64,000 nt of DNA from Campylobacter sp. RM16187 (GTDB taxonomy: Bacteria > Campylobacterota > Campylobacteria > Campylobacterales > Campylobacteraceae), in assembly GCF_025319965.1 (NCBI RefSeq), contig NZ_CP012549.1, positions 1,860,001 to 1,924,000 of the forward strand, given 5' to 3'. This document shows positions 34,603-44,347 of the stretch, piece by piece (the stretch's first letter is position 1; the number at the start of each line of letters is the position of its first letter). A program made the position numbers and the translations under genes. A model generated the notes under the pieces. It did not search any database. It saw only the letters and a program-made list of their open reading frames with translations, and was not told the DNA's origin.

Positions 34603-35145
34603 ATGCGAAGATTCTTTGAGATTATAGATATCGGCATCGCGACTGTAAATAAGACGATCGCCGTAGTAGGCATAGTAGCGGGAACGCTACTTGCCTTTAT
34701 AAACGTTGTAATGCGTTATGTCTTTAATACCGGATGGGCATGGGCGGGAGAGGCGACTAATTATCTTTTTATTTGGTCTGCATTCTTTGCCGCTGCATAC
34801 GGCTTTAGAAAAGGCATACACATATCAGTCACTATTTTAATTGAAAGATTCCCTTCACCAATGGCAAAAGCTTATCTTGTGTTCTCCAGCGCCCTTACTA
34901 CAATCTTTTTAATGTTTATAGTAGTTTATAGTGTGCAGTATCTATATGTTATGTATGAGCTAAATTTTATGAGTGTTGACCTAGGAATACCGCAATGGGT
35001 GCCTATGCTAGTTCTTCCGGTGGCATTTTTAGGAGCAAGCTATAGAGCAGGAGAAAAAGTCTATCAAATAGCAGTAACTCCTTCTGATAAAGTTATTATC
35101 AACGCTGAAGCAGAGATGATTCGCGACTCCATAAAGAAAGACTAA
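34603..35145 (+). CDS. dctQ: TRAP transporter small membrane subunit DctQ
   Basis: 180 aa with four transmembrane helices and the conserved GWAWAGEATNYLFIWSAFFAAA stretch (GWAWAGEATNY then LFIWSAFF). Six bases after dctP. Forms the membrane complex with DctM. Confidence 0.94.
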   Translation: MRRFFEIIDIGIATVNKTIAVVGIVAGTLLAFINVVMRYVFNTGWAWAGEATNYLFIWSAFFAAAYGFRKGIHISVTILIERFPSPMAKAYLVFSSALTTIFLMFIVVYSVQYLYVMYELNFMSVDLGIPQWVPMLVLPVAFLGASYRAGEKVYQIAVTPSDKVIINAEAEMIRDSIKKD

Positions 35146-35156
35146 GGAGAGATAGT

Positions 35157-36440
35157 ATGACTATTGCATTTTTATTTGTATGTCTATTTGGACTTATGCT
35201 AATTGGCGTTCCTGTCGCTGTCTCTCTTGGCGCTAGCACGGTTCTTACTATGCTTCTTTTTACCGATCTTGATGTAGCTACTGTTCCGCAAATCATATTT
35301 GACGGTATTAACAAATTCGCACTTATGGCAATTCCTATGTTTATTTTGGCTGGAAATTTACTTAGCAAGGGTGGTTCGGCTAAAAGAATCATAGATTTTG
35401 CAAAATCAGTAGTAGGACATCTACCGGGAGGTCTTCCGATCAGTGCTATATTTGCTTGTGTTATATTTGCTGCCGTTTCTGGAAGCTCACCTGCTACGGT
35501 TGTGGCCATAGGCTCTATTATGTTCGTAGCCATCAAAGAGGCGGGATATCCTCCGGCTTATGCGGTTGGTGGCATTACTACAGCAGGATCACTTGGAATA
35601 CTAATCCCTCCTTCAGTAGTTATGATTGTTTACGGAGTTACGGCTGAAGTTAGTATAGCACAGCTATTTATGGCGGGGGTTGTGCCTGGTATAATGCTAG
35701 GCGGTATGATGATAGCCCAAACATATATAGGCGCTAGAAGACTTGGCTTTAAAGCTACAAAGCCTGAGCCATGGAGCGAAAGAATCAAAAAATTTACCAA
35801 AGCATTTTGGGCTCTTTTAATTATAGTTGTAGTTATAGGCGGTATCTACGGAGGTATTTTTACTCCGACAGAAGCTGCTGCCGCAAGTGCCGTATATGCG
35901 CTCTTTATCTCACTTGTTGTGTATAAAGATATTAAGATAAAAGATCTTTGGGGTATCTGCCTTGAATCTGCACTCACTACAGCTATGATATTTTTTATTA
36001 TTGCAAATGCAGTTGTGTTCGCATACCTTCTTACCAGTGAGCAAATTCCTCAAGCGATCTCTGACGGAATTTTAGAGGCAAATATAGGCAAAATAGGATT
36101 TTTAATCATCGTAAACATACTGCTTTTCGTTATGGGTCAATTTATGGAACCTTCAAGCGTTGTTATGATTATGGTGCCTTTATTGCTACCTATAGCACTT
36201 CAATTAGGAATAGATCCGGTTCACTTTGGAATTTTGCTTATAGTAAATATGGAGATAGGTATGATTACTCCACCCGTGGGGTTAAATCTCTTTGTATCGA
36301 GTGGTTTAACAGGAATGAATCTAAAAGATGTTGTTGTGGCATGCCTACCTTGGACTTTAACACTATTTATAGGCTTGATGCTAGTTACATACATACCACA
36401 AATTTCACTATGGCTTCCAAATTTAATGTATGGACATTGA
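35157..36440 (+). CDS. dctM: TRAP transporter large membrane subunit DctM
   Basis: 427 aa, about 12 hydrophobic segments, Na+-coupled permease. Conserved pieces are IPMFILAGNLL, GSSPATVVAIGSIM, TTAGSLGILIPPSVVMIVYG, FTPTEAAAASAVYAL and MITPPVGLNLFV. RBS AAGGAGA eight bases before ATG. Last gene of the dctPQM operon, closed by a hairpin. Confidence 0.96.
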   Translation: MTIAFLFVCLFGLMLIGVPVAVSLGASTVLTMLLFTDLDVATVPQIIFDGINKFALMAIPMFILAGNLLSKGGSAKRIIDFAKSVVGHLPGGLPISAIFACVIFAAVSGSSPATVVAIGSIMFVAIKEAGYPPAYAVGGITTAGSLGILIPPSVVMIVYGVTAEVSIAQLFMAGVVPGIMLGGMMIAQTYIGARRLGFKATKPEPWSERIKKFTKAFWALLIIVVVIGGIYGGIFTPTEAAAASAVYALFISLVVYKDIKIKDLWGICLESALTTAMIFFIIANAVVFAYLLTSEQIPQAISDGILEANIGKIGFLIIVNILLFVMGQFMEPSSVVMIMVPLLLPIALQLGIDPVHFGILLIVNMEIGMITPPVGLNLFVSSGLTGMNLKDVVVACLPWTLTLFIGLMLVTYIPQISLWLPNLMYGH

Positions 36441-36441
36441 T

Positions 36442-36465
36442 AGTAAGGGGTAAATTCCCCTTACT
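36442..36465 (+). terminator. Terminator-like hairpin after dctM
   Basis: AGTAAGGGG (36442-36450) pairs perfectly with CCCCTTACT (36457-36465), starting one base after the dctM stop codon and followed by TTGATATATATTTTT. Confidence 0.75.
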
Positions 36466-36499
36466 TGATATATATTTTTAAATTTCAATTCTAAATTTA

Positions 36500-36652
36500 T
36501 TACATCTCGTAAGTATCTTCCTCTTCATCTCCATCGTCATATTCGTAGTCATTCTCATCATAATTGTAGTTATACGACCCCTCATTCTCTTCATCAAAAT
36601 CGTCAGAATACTCATCTAGATCTTCATCTTCATAGTCAAATTCTTCACTCAT
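36500..36652 (-). CDS. Tiny highly acidic protein coupled to MscS
   Basis: 50 codons: about half Asp and Glu, with many Tyr and Asn, and no basic residue at all (begins MSEEFDYEDEDLDEY). The start overlaps the mscS stop (ATGA), and a perfect AAGGAG sits inside the last mscS codons eight bases upstream, so translation is well supported in spite of the size. Disordered and strongly negative; it could bind cations or a basic partner. Being third in the canB-mscS transcript suggests a link with osmotic or ionic stress (inference). Confidence 0.7.
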   Translation of the reverse strand: MSEEFDYEDEDLDEYSDDFDEENEGSYNYNYDENDYEYDDGDEEEDTYEM

Positions 36653-38556
36653 TTGCTCTCCTTTATCGTGATTGTATTGCCTATTATACTCTTAGTATCC
36701 ATAGCGTCTTTTAAATTTTCAATATATAGGCTTTGACTTGGAAATGCAAAACTTAGCCCATTTTTCTCGACAATATTCATAATCTTTAGTATAACATCCT
36801 CTTTTACGCTCAAAAATTCTCCCCAAACTATCGTCTTTGAAAAGCAATATACCAATATATCGATAGAGCTATCGGAAAGATTATCTACGGCTACAAACAA
36901 ATTTGACTTATACCCTATCAAATCATCTATGGATACTATATTTTTTCTAAGCCTTAATATGTTTTGAATATCATTTGAGCCCAGATCGTTTGGTTTTGCA
37001 ATATCAGGATGATTTAATAGCATCTCTTTAATCTCTTCTGCACATTTTTTAACCTGTTCGCCAGTAGCTCTATATTCAAGTGCTACAGTTAGCTTTATAA
37101 GTCTGCCGAGTCGCCTTCTGGTCCAGTTTCTAATCGGATCGCTGGCAAGTTTTGAATTTGGCACAAAAATAAGTGCATTATCGGCAGTCCTAACTGTTGT
37201 CTTTCTAAGTCCTATCTCTACCACCACACCCTCTATATCACCGCATACGATGTTATCTCCCTGAGAAAAAGAGTTGTCAAACAGCATCATAATAGAGGCA
37301 AAGAAGTTAGCTAAAATATCCTTAGTTGCCAAAGCTATAGCTAAACCACCTATTCCGAGTGAGGCTATTATAGCGCTTACATTAAAACCAAGCCTGCTTA
37401 AAACAAGTAAAAATGCAATAACTATGATAATAAAGTAGACTATTTTAATTATTAAATTTATAACCTCTTTTCGCCCTCCACTCTTCTTGGTTATCTCGCT
37501 TATAAAAACCATACCGTAGCTATCCAATATGCTAAGAATAAGCCATGCAAAAGAGATAATAAACACTATAGAAAAGTAATTTACAAATTTGATAGGCACG
37601 GGGGCTGGGTAGTAAAATATCGAGACACAAAGATCTATCGCATAAACCGCCAAAATAAAGAAAATGGGACGCTTTACAATACCCATGACTTGATCTTTGA
37701 TAAATTTTCCTTGATGATCCTTTACAAACAAAGAGAGTAAAATCTTATAAGTTATCGCAGATAAAATTCTTGTAAACGATATGAAAAACAAAAATACAAA
37801 AAGAATAAGTATTATTTTGCCAAAATTCACATCTTTCATCTCAAAAGGAATCTGCTGATTGATAAATCCTATGGCGGTTTTTAAATTTAGCTCGCTAAAA
37901 AAGTAGTTTGTGCTAAGTAGCTCCGCATTATCCCTAAGATATATCAAAATCTCCTCAAAAGTCTTCCTATAAAGCTCTAATGAGTTAAATTCATTTGTAT
38001 ATCCTTGTATTCCCATACTATCCATGCTAGACTTGAGCTCTTTAATACTAACATACGAGTTCGTCTGAAGGTCAAGCAAGCCGTCTTCTATACCAGATTT
38101 TATCTTTGCGGTTCTTGCTCCATCGCTAAAAATTTTTCCAAGCTCGATTAAGGTTTTATAAAAAGATGCCTCCATATTCATCTTCTCAAGCTCCATCGCA
38201 CTCTCTATGTAAGCCTTTTTGTTATTTGCTGCTTTTAGTCTTTTTACCTTTGTTTCAAGTTTGGACTTATCGCTTCTAAATTGGGCAATTTTCTCATCAT
38301 CTACCCTTGTCTCCATAAGCAAATATGGTATTTTTTCCAAAAGCTCACTCTTTTTTGTCACAACACCTTTAAAAAGAACATTTTGCTCGGCAGTTTCATT
38401 TTTATCCACGGCTTGAGCTTTTATAGCCTCTATCTGAGCATTTATCTCATCTATTTTTTTTATGGCCAAAACTATATCAATATCGTCAAGACTATTCGCA
38501 AAAGAATTTAAAGATACAAATATAAGACCAAAAAATAGTAAAAAAATCTTTTTCAT
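36649..38556 (-). CDS. MscS-family mechanosensitive channel with extended N-terminus
   Basis: 635 aa. Signal peptide (1-20), a long periplasmic, partly coiled-coil region (about 25-225), several membrane helices, then the MscS pore and beta domains: SIIASLGIGGLAIALATKDILANFF, GDIEGVVVEIGLRKTTVRTADNALIFVPNS. It opens on membrane tension and releases solutes. The start overlaps the carbonic anhydrase stop by four bases, as in my memory of the C. jejuni Cj0237-Cj0238 pair. Confidence 0.93.
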   Translation of the reverse strand: MKKIFLLFFGLIFVSLNSFANSLDDIDIVLAIKKIDEINAQIEAIKAQAVDKNETAEQNVLFKGVVTKKSELLEKIPYLLMETRVDDEKIAQFRSDKSKLETKVKRLKAANNKKAYIESAMELEKMNMEASFYKTLIELGKIFSDGARTAKIKSGIEDGLLDLQTNSYVSIKELKSSMDSMGIQGYTNEFNSLELYRKTFEEILIYLRDNAELLSTNYFFSELNLKTAIGFINQQIPFEMKDVNFGKIILILFVFLFFISFTRILSAITYKILLSLFVKDHQGKFIKDQVMGIVKRPIFFILAVYAIDLCVSIFYYPAPVPIKFVNYFSIVFIISFAWLILSILDSYGMVFISEITKKSGGRKEVINLIIKIVYFIIIVIAFLLVLSRLGFNVSAIIASLGIGGLAIALATKDILANFFASIMMLFDNSFSQGDNIVCGDIEGVVVEIGLRKTTVRTADNALIFVPNSKLASDPIRNWTRRRLGRLIKLTVALEYRATGEQVKKCAEEIKEMLLNHPDIAKPNDLGSNDIQNILRLRKNIVSIDDLIGYKSNLFVAVDNLSDSSIDILVYCFSKTIVWGEFLSVKEDVILKIMNIVEKNGLSFAFPSQSLYIENLKDAMDTKSIIGNTITIKESK

Positions 38557-39188
38557 CTATCAACTCCAAGTAGTCTAAAGCTCTTTGAAACAACGTTATA
38601 GTTGTAAATTTCGCCCGTTTCTATGATATAGTGCCAAACGTAAATTTTAAGGCTTCCATCCCTAAATTTAGCCTTTACATCCGGATAAGTAAGCAAATTT
38701 TCGTAAGAATTTATGACATTTAACCTCTCGGTTAGCCACTCTCTTCTTGCGATGTCTTTTGGATCAGACAGGACACCTTCGACTTTTTTCTTAATCGGAT
38801 CAAGCAAATTTAGCCATCTTTTTACGTTTGGAGTATTTTTAAATTTACTCTCATCAAGATAAAGTGCCGCGCATCCGCCACAGTTACTATGTCCGCAGAT
38901 AATGACGTTTTCCACATTTAGCGTTTGTAAGGCGTATTCAATCGCCGAAGTAGTAGCCAGATACTCTTGGCTGGTGCGGTATGGAGGGATGATGTTTGCG
39001 ATGTTTCTAACTACTACAAGATCGCCGGGCATCGTATTTGTGATCAAATTTGGCACCACGCGCGAGTCGATACAGCCCACAAAAAGAGTGTGCGGAATTT
39101 GCTTTTGCCCGAGACTTTCAAAAAGCTCTTTGTGTTCTAAAAAGCCCTCTTCCATAAATTTAACAGCACCGCCTAAAAGTGACTCCAT
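38553..39188 (-). CDS. canB: Beta-carbonic anhydrase
   Basis: 211 aa. Interconverts CO2 and bicarbonate, needed by these capnophilic bacteria. Zinc ligands are in GCIDSRVVPN (Cys-x-Asp-x-Arg) and CGHSNCGGC (His-x-x-Cys). First gene of the leftward canB-mscS-acidic-protein unit. Divergent from the BI-1 gene. Confidence 0.95.
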   Translation of the reverse strand: MESLLGGAVKFMEEGFLEHKELFESLGQKQIPHTLFVGCIDSRVVPNLITNTMPGDLVVVRNIANIIPPYRTSQEYLATTSAIEYALQTLNVENVIICGHSNCGGCAALYLDESKFKNTPNVKRWLNLLDPIKKKVEGVLSDPKDIARREWLTERLNVINSYENLLTYPDVKAKFRDGSLKIYVWHYIIETGEIYNYNVVSKSFRLLGVDR

Positions 39189-39346
39189 CGCTACTCCGAA
39201 ATTTTATTTTCTAAATTATATCAAATTCGCTTTGAAGGTTGATTAACCAAGCGGGAAATAACATTTTTTGGTGCTTTTAAACAATCTTTTATACTTTATT
39301 TACTATTTTTTGGATAAATTTATAAAAAATTACATAAGGAGAATTG

Positions 39347-40048
39347 ATGAGTTTATACAATAGAAACTATGCAAACTCACACGAACAAGAGTTGGCGAGA
39401 GAGTATTCACAAAGCTCGCTTAGCACGTTTATCAAGCAAACTTACCAGCTGTTTGCGGCTTCACTTCTAGCAGCAAGCGTTGGAGCATATGTCGGTCTTG
39501 GTATAGCACATATGTTTATAGGAAATTTACCGCTATTTATCGGACTTGTAGTGGTTGAGCTGGGACTTTTATTCGGTCTTATAGCGGCTAAACGCAAAGC
39601 TGGGTTAAATTTAGTCCTTCTTTTTGCATTTACTTTTGTTAGCGGTCTTACGCTTACTCCGCTTCTAGCTTCGGTTTTAGCGATGCCGGGCGGCGCTAGC
39701 ATAGTGGCTCAAGCATTTACGCTTACGACTGTTGCATTCGGCGCTCTAAGTGTATTTGCGATGAATACAAAAAGAGATTTTACAGCTATGGGCAAGATGC
39801 TTTTCATCACTCTAGTAGTAGTGATAGTAGCGGCTATTATGAACCTATTTTTCAAAAGCCCGATCTTCCAACTTGCTATCTCGAGCGTAAGTGCGGTTTT
39901 ATTTAGCGCGTATATCCTTTATGATACGCAAAACATCATTCGCGGCAACTACGAAACTCCGATAGAAGGAGCTGTTGCGCTATATCTTGACTTTGTGAAT
40001 TTATTTACTTCACTGCTTCAAATTTTAGGAATTCTAAACAGAGAATAA
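39347..40048 (+). CDS. Bax inhibitor-1 / YccA family membrane protein
   Basis: 233 aa from ATG 39347, AAGGAG seven bases upstream (a TTG one codon earlier is unlikely). Seven transmembrane helices with the family pattern: VGLGIAHMFIGN, LTLTPLLA, AFGALSVFAMNTKRDFTAMG, and the C-terminal SAYILYDTQNIIRGNYETPIEGAVALYLDFVNLF (in two stretches), which holds the acidic pair of the proton/Ca2+ leak. Followed at once by the ThiD2-like gene. Confidence 0.93.
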   Translation: MSLYNRNYANSHEQELAREYSQSSLSTFIKQTYQLFAASLLAASVGAYVGLGIAHMFIGNLPLFIGLVVVELGLLFGLIAAKRKAGLNLVLLFAFTFVSGLTLTPLLASVLAMPGGASIVAQAFTLTTVAFGALSVFAMNTKRDFTAMGKMLFITLVVVIVAAIMNLFFKSPIFQLAISSVSAVLFSAYILYDTQNIIRGNYETPIEGAVALYLDFVNLFTSLLQILGILNRE

Positions 40049-40049
40049 A

Positions 40050-40439
40050 ATGAGCGGCGATTTAAATGAGCGCATTTACAGAGTAATCGACGCAAATTTA
40101 AATAGACTCAAAGAGGGTTTAAGAGTCGTTGAGGACATAAGAAGATATGTCTTTGACGACCTTGCTCTCTCTTCTCAAATCAAAACACTCAGGCATAAAG
40201 CCAAAATCGACTCAAGCGAATTTATCAAATTTCGCGATGCTACAAACGACGTGCTAAAACCAAGCATAAAAAGCGAATTTGACAGAGCGAATTTAACCGA
40301 TTTGCAAATAGCAAATTTAAAACGAGCGCAAGAGAGCGCAAGAGTTTTGGAAGAGTGTTTTAAGCTTATCGACACTACAAATTCGGAAATTTTTAAATCC
40401 ATCAGATACGACCTTTACGAAATCGAAAAAGAAATTTAG
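40050..40439 (+). CDS. ThiD2-like domain protein (thiamine-phosphate synthase N-domain type)
   Basis: 129 aa, helical. RVIDANLNRLKEGLRVVEDIRRYVFDD and LKRAQESARVLEECFKL match the stand-alone domain that is fused to the front of some thiamine-phosphate pyrophosphorylases (ThiD2). In Campylobacter it is often annotated as ThiE-like, but it lacks the TIM barrel. One base separates it from the BI-1 stop. A role in thiamine synthesis is plausible, with thiD at 44.3 kb, but unproven. Confidence 0.7.
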   Translation: MSGDLNERIYRVIDANLNRLKEGLRVVEDIRRYVFDDLALSSQIKTLRHKAKIDSSEFIKFRDATNDVLKPSIKSEFDRANLTDLQIANLKRAQESARVLEECFKLIDTTNSEIFKSIRYDLYEIEKEI

Positions 40440-40502
40440 AGAATTTTTAAAACTTTTTTAGTATAATCGCTACTAATTATTTTCAAATTTAAAGGATTTT
40501 TT

Positions 40503-40850
40503 GTGAGTTCATTCTTTTTGGTTTTACAATTCATTTTAGCAGCGATTCTAACGGTTGCCGTTTTGCTTCAAAAGAGCTCTTCTATCGGACTTGGCGCATA
40601 TAGCGGAAGTAACGAAAGCCTCTTTGGTGCAAAGGGACCTGCGGGATTTTTGGCTAAATTTACCTTTGTTGTGGGAGTTGTCTTCATCCTAAACACGCTT
40701 GCTTTAGGCTACACTTACAACACGCAAACTAAAAAATCGCTAATCGACAACGTAGATACAAAAAACATCGTAGTTCCGGCTCCTAGCGCAACTCCTGCTG
40801 CACCTGTCGCACCTACAGCGCCTGCTGCTCCGGCTGCACCTACAAAATAA
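40503..40850 (+). CDS. secG: Preprotein translocase subunit SecG
   Basis: 115 aa from GTG 40503 (AAAGGA upstream). Two transmembrane helices around the conserved KSSSIGLGAYSGSNESLFG loop. Accessory subunit of the SecYEG channel. The C-terminus is a low-complexity Ala-Pro tail (about 95-115, PAAPVAPTAPAAPAAPTK). Starts the secG-deacetylase-frr run, as around C. jejuni Cj0235c-Cj0234c. Confidence 0.93.
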   Translation: MSSFFLVLQFILAAILTVAVLLQKSSSIGLGAYSGSNESLFGAKGPAGFLAKFTFVVGVVFILNTLALGYTYNTQTKKSLIDNVDTKNIVVPAPSATPAAPVAPTAPAAPAAPTK

Positions 40851-40865
40851 CTTTACGGATAAAAA

Positions 40866-41837
40866 GTGCTTAAAAATATCTGCTTAAAATTTTGCCTAGC
40901 GTTTTTGCTTGCGGCAGGCTCTCTTTGGGCCGATGCGCATATATTTAACTATCACAGATTTAATGATCCAAGGCATCCAAGCACAAATATCTCTAATGAA
41001 AATTTAAGAGAGCAGTTTGACTTTTTCAAAAACAACGGATACGAGGTCGTGCCGCTTTCAAAACTGGTTGATGCGCTTAAAAACGGCGAAGAAATTCCTG
41101 ATAAATGGGTAGTTTTAACGGTAGATGACGGATACAAGAGCTTTTATGAAAACGGGCTTCCGATATTTATCGAGTACGGATATCCGTTTGCCTTGATGGT
41201 ATATGTTGAGGCAAGTGCTAAAAAATACGGCGACTTCATGACCTTTGAGCAGATCAAAGAGGCGGCAAAATACGGTGAAATCGGTTATCACTCATACGGG
41301 CACCTTCACATGGTTGGTCTTAGCCATGATAGACTAAAGTACGACTTTGAAGACGGGATTAGAATTTTTGAAAAGCATATGGGATATAAACCAAAATACT
41401 TTGCCTATCCATACGGAGAATACAACGATAAGATAAGAAATATGTCCGTAGAATACGGGCTTGAAGTCTTGCTAGCTCAAAACTCAAGCGCAGTTGGCAC
41501 AGGCAGCGACCTGCTTGAGCTTGATAGAACCCCGCTTATGGACGGAACCGATCTAAAGGCGGCTCTTGCGATCAAATTTCTAAAAGCCGACTGGATTATG
41601 CCAAAAGACTATCCCAAAAACAATAAAATAGACGAAGTTATCATCAAAACCGAAGAGAACGCCTCTTTCGGACATTTTTCAGCCACAGGTAGAGGAACTA
41701 AAAAGGTAAAGCTTCAAGACGGCACGATGAGTGTCAAATTTAAAGAGCCGATCGACAGATACAAAGTAAGAATGAGCCTAAAAGTAAACGGCAAAACCAC
41801 AACAAAAATTCTAGTAAAGGACATAAATGCTGAATGA
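40866..41837 (+). CDS. Polysaccharide deacetylase-like exported protein
   Basis: 323 aa from GTG 40866, signal peptide ending SLWADA. NodB-type domain: [22 protein letters not shown] with the catalytic/metal Asp pair, [13 protein letters not shown] supplying the two His ligands, and [10 protein letters not shown]. The C-terminal 90 residues are beta-rich. Removes acyl groups from cell-wall or surface glycans (the exact substrate is unknown). Its 3' end overlaps the frr start by 11 bases. Confidence 0.88.
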   Translation: MLKNICLKFCLAFLLAAGSLWADAHIFNYHRFNDPRHPSTNISNENLREQFDFFKNNGYEVVPLSKLVDALKNGEEIPDKWVVLTVDDGYKSFYENGLPIFIEYGYPFALMVYVEASAKKYGDFMTFEQIKEAAKYGEIGYHSYGHLHMVGLSHDRLKYDFEDGIRIFEKHMGYKPKYFAYPYGEYNDKIRNMSVEYGLEVLLAQNSSAVGTGSDLLELDRTPLMDGTDLKAALAIKFLKADWIMPKDYPKNNKIDEVIIKTEENASFGHFSATGRGTKKVKLQDGTMSVKFKEPIDRYKVRMSLKVNGKTTTKILVKDINAE

Positions 41838-42384
41838 AATTTATAACAAACAAAAAGAGTCTTGCGATAGATGTATAGACGGCCTTAAGCGCGATTTCTC
41901 AACACTTCGCACAGGCAAAGTAAATATAAGCATAGTTGATAACATCTTTGTTGATTATTACGGAAGTGCAACTCCGCTAAATCAAGTTGCAACCGTGCTA
42001 ACAAGCGACGCAAGCACGATTAGCATAACTCCATGGGAGAAATCTATGCTAAAAACTATCACAGCAGCGATCTCTGCGGCAAACATCGGTGTTACGCCTA
42101 ACAACGACGGCGAGAGCGTGAAGCTATTTTTCCCTCCGATGACGGTTGAGCAACGCCAAGAAAACGCAAAACATGCAAAAGCCATGGGCGAAAAAGCAAA
42201 AGTAAGCGTTAGAAACATAAGAAAAGACGCGAACGACGAGATCAAAAAACTTGAAAAAGACAAAGCCATAACCGAAGACGAGAGCAAAAAGGCTCACGAC
42301 GAGGTTCAAAAGATAACCGACACATACACAACTAAAATCGATAATTTAGTAAAAGAAAAAGAGGCCGAACTTCTTAAGATATAA
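41827..42384 (+). CDS. frr: Ribosome recycling factor
   Basis: 185 aa, standard length. With EF-G it splits the post-termination ribosome. [40 protein letters not shown] and the long helical [21 protein letters not shown] are diagnostic. The gene starts inside the deacetylase gene (AAAGGA within its last codons) and ends at a hairpin. Confidence 0.97.
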   Translation: MLNEIYNKQKESCDRCIDGLKRDFSTLRTGKVNISIVDNIFVDYYGSATPLNQVATVLTSDASTISITPWEKSMLKTITAAISAANIGVTPNNDGESVKLFFPPMTVEQRQENAKHAKAMGEKAKVSVRNIRKDANDEIKKLEKDKAITEDESKKAHDEVQKITDTYTTKIDNLVKEKEAELLKI

Positions 42385-42387
42385 GAT

Positions 42388-42412
42388 ATTTGCCCGTATT
42401 TAACGGGCAAAT
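42388..42412 (+). terminator. Terminator-like hairpin after frr
   Basis: ATTTGCCCG (42388-42396) pairs with CGGGCAAAT (42404-42412), followed by TCTCTCCTTT. It starts four bases after the frr stop. Confidence 0.7.
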
Positions 42413-42504
42413 TCTCTCCTTTGAAACCAATCCAATATAATAATTGTTATTGTAACTTAAGTGCTTATTTGCTAAGATTTTGCTTAAATTTTTAAGGGGT
42501 TTTT

Positions 42505-43116
42505 ATGATGAATTTAGAGCAAATTTATAAAGAGGCGGGCGCTTATCTTAAGGGGCATTTTCTGCTAACGAGCGGCAACCATTCGCGGTTTTATCTGCAA
42601 AGCGCAAAAGTGCTTGAAAATCCGATGATAGCGGGCAAACTAGCCGATGATCTAGCTCGCGTGATAGCTGAGTCTGGGGTAAAATTTGACACTGTGTGCT
42701 CGCCTGCGATAGGCGGAATTTTAGCAGGATACGAGCTTGCTCGCGCAGCAAAAAAGAGATTTATATTTACAGAAAGAGTTGATCGCGTGATGACTCTGCG
42801 TCGCGGCTTTGAGGTGCATGAGGGCGAGAAATTTATCATCTGCGAAGACATCATCACCACTGGCGGCTCCGCACTTGAAGCGGCAAACATCATAAAAGAT
42901 CTTGGCGGAGAGGTTGTCGCGTTTGCGGCACTTGCCAACCGAGGATTTTGTCCGTTAACAAATTTAAAGAGTGAGCGTAAGCCAAGCTGCAAGCTACCAA
43001 GCGATCTGCCGATATTTGCGCTTGGAAATTTTGAGTTTGAAATTTACGAACCGCAAAACTGCCCGCTATGCAAGGATGGTATCATAGCCATAAAACCCGG
43101 CAGCAGAGGCAACTAA
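42505..43116 (+). CDS. pyrE: Orotate phosphoribosyltransferase
   Basis: 203 aa (first or second of two ATGs). Makes orotidine 5'-phosphate from orotate and PRPP. The PRPP loop [17 protein letters not shown] and the [18 protein letters not shown]-terminal motif are clear. Cysteines at the end ([12 protein letters not shown]) are typical of the longer bacterial PyrE variant. AAGGGG RBS. The RDD gene follows. Confidence 0.95.
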   Translation: MMNLEQIYKEAGAYLKGHFLLTSGNHSRFYLQSAKVLENPMIAGKLADDLARVIAESGVKFDTVCSPAIGGILAGYELARAAKKRFIFTERVDRVMTLRRGFEVHEGEKFIICEDIITTGGSALEAANIIKDLGGEVVAFAALANRGFCPLTNLKSERKPSCKLPSDLPIFALGNFEFEIYEPQNCPLCKDGIIAIKPGSRGN

Positions 43117-43193
43117 AATTTCCGTGCGGGCTTGGTAGGGATAAATTTAGCTCTACTAAACCGCACGGACTTCATATCAAAACAGGAGAAAAT

Positions 43194-43619
43194 TTGGCAA
43201 AGCAAAAAGCAGTCATCGCAAGCATTCCTTCACGCATAAAAGCCTTTATAACCGATGTTTTTTTCATACTTATGCCGATTCTTTACATCACGACTTATGC
43301 CGTTTTAGACGGCAAAAATGAGTTTCAAAACAACCAGCTCGCGATCTTTATCACGAATTTTTTATTCGGCGTTATCATCTGCCTTTTTCAAAGCATCAAA
43401 GCGCAAACTCCGGGCTACAAAAGCCAAGATATCTACCTTGTAAATTTAAAAAACGGACAAAAACTGGGCTTCTTTCACGCTCTGCTTCGCTACATCTGCT
43501 TTGTTTTGGCAGGCTTTAGCTTGGTTGGAATTTGCCTATGCTTTTTCCGTAAAGACAAGCTAAATTTACACGATCTACTTACAAACTCCGCTGCCGTTAG
43601 CAAAAAGCAATCTATTTAA
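43194..43619 (+). CDS. RDD-family membrane protein
   Basis: 141 aa from TTG 43194, chosen because AGGAG lies at 43184-43188 and because a longer frame starting at 43068 runs inside pyrE and gives no sensible protein. SIPSRIKAFITDVFFILMPI is the RDD motif (R...D) and is followed by three more hydrophobic segments. Function unknown; some RDD proteins are ion exchangers. Its 3' end overlaps that of the convergent methyltransferase by eight bases. Confidence 0.83.
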   Translation: MAKQKAVIASIPSRIKAFITDVFFILMPILYITTYAVLDGKNEFQNNQLAIFITNFLFGVIICLFQSIKAQTPGYKSQDIYLVNLKNGQKLGFFHALLRYICFVLAGFSLVGICLCFFRKDKLNLHDLLTNSAAVSKKQSI

Positions 43620-44226
43620 TCGCGACGTATAAATTCCATCTACCGTTTTCATGCGCGATATTTTGAGTCTTGTTAAATCCAGCTTCTTTTAACATATCAA
43701 AAAGATCATCAGCCAAACAAACGCGCATGTTTGGTACTATTTTCTCCCAAATTTTGGCTTTTTCATCTAGCGCCAATTCTGCGAATATATAAAACGAGCC
43801 ACCATGTTTTAAAACTCTGTATATCTCTTTTAAATTTTGCCTTAAATCAGGCCAAAAATATATCGTCTCAAAGGCAGTTATAATATCGAATTTACCGTTT
43901 TCAAAAGGCAAATTTTCAACCGAGGCCTCCAGTATCTGCATCTTACCATCACTAACGGCTTCTTGGTTAAATTTCTTACTATATTCTACGCAGTCCTTAG
44001 AGTAATCCACACCAAAAACCTGTCCGATTTTTAGTTTGGTTGCGATATTTTTGAGATTGAGCCCTCCTCCACAACCGACATCAAGCACGCACATATCGTC
44101 TTTTATCTCAATCTTAGACAGTGCCCAAATTTCAGCTTTTTTGTGTCCTTTGTTCATAAGATTTAAAAATAGTCCAGAGAACCTGCCTTCCGGCTTAGAA
44201 AATTTTTTAGTTATAAAATCTAGCAT
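43612..44226 (-). CDS. Class I SAM-dependent methyltransferase
   Basis: 204 aa from ATG 44226 (AAAGGATC upstream; an upstream in-frame Met at 44265 lacks an RBS). The SAM-binding fold shows VLDVGCGGGLNLKNI (motif I), GVDYSKDCVEYSK (acidic loop), FDIITAFETIYFWPDL and the VLKHGGSFYI strand. Belongs to the Methyltransf_11/25 group acting on small molecules or lipids; substrate unknown. Confidence 0.85.
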   Translation of the reverse strand: MLDFITKKFSKPEGRFSGLFLNLMNKGHKKAEIWALSKIEIKDDMCVLDVGCGGGLNLKNIATKLKIGQVFGVDYSKDCVEYSKKFNQEAVSDGKMQILEASVENLPFENGKFDIITAFETIYFWPDLRQNLKEIYRVLKHGGSFYIFAELALDEKAKIWEKIVPNMRVCLADDLFDMLKEAGFNKTQNIAHENGRWNLYVAIK

Positions 44227-44325
44227 TAAAGATCCTTTGCTTGGATTATACTTTTTCGTAACCAAAATTTAAATTAATAGTCTTTATCAACTATATTCAA
44301 AATAAAAGTGTATTTATTTTGAAAG

Positions 44326-44347
44326 AAAAGCCAAATATTAGGCTTTT
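44326..44347 (-). terminator. Terminator overlapping the thiD stop codon
   Basis: AAAAGCC (44326-44332) pairs with GGCTTTT (44341-44347); the thiD stop lies in the loop side, so the stem begins in the last sense codons. A T/C tract follows on the minus strand. Confidence 0.6.

Noticed and set aside
43068-43193. N-terminal extension of the RDD protein
   Set aside because: It runs inside pyrE in another frame, and the TTG at 43194 has a clear AGGAG and yields the expected family start.
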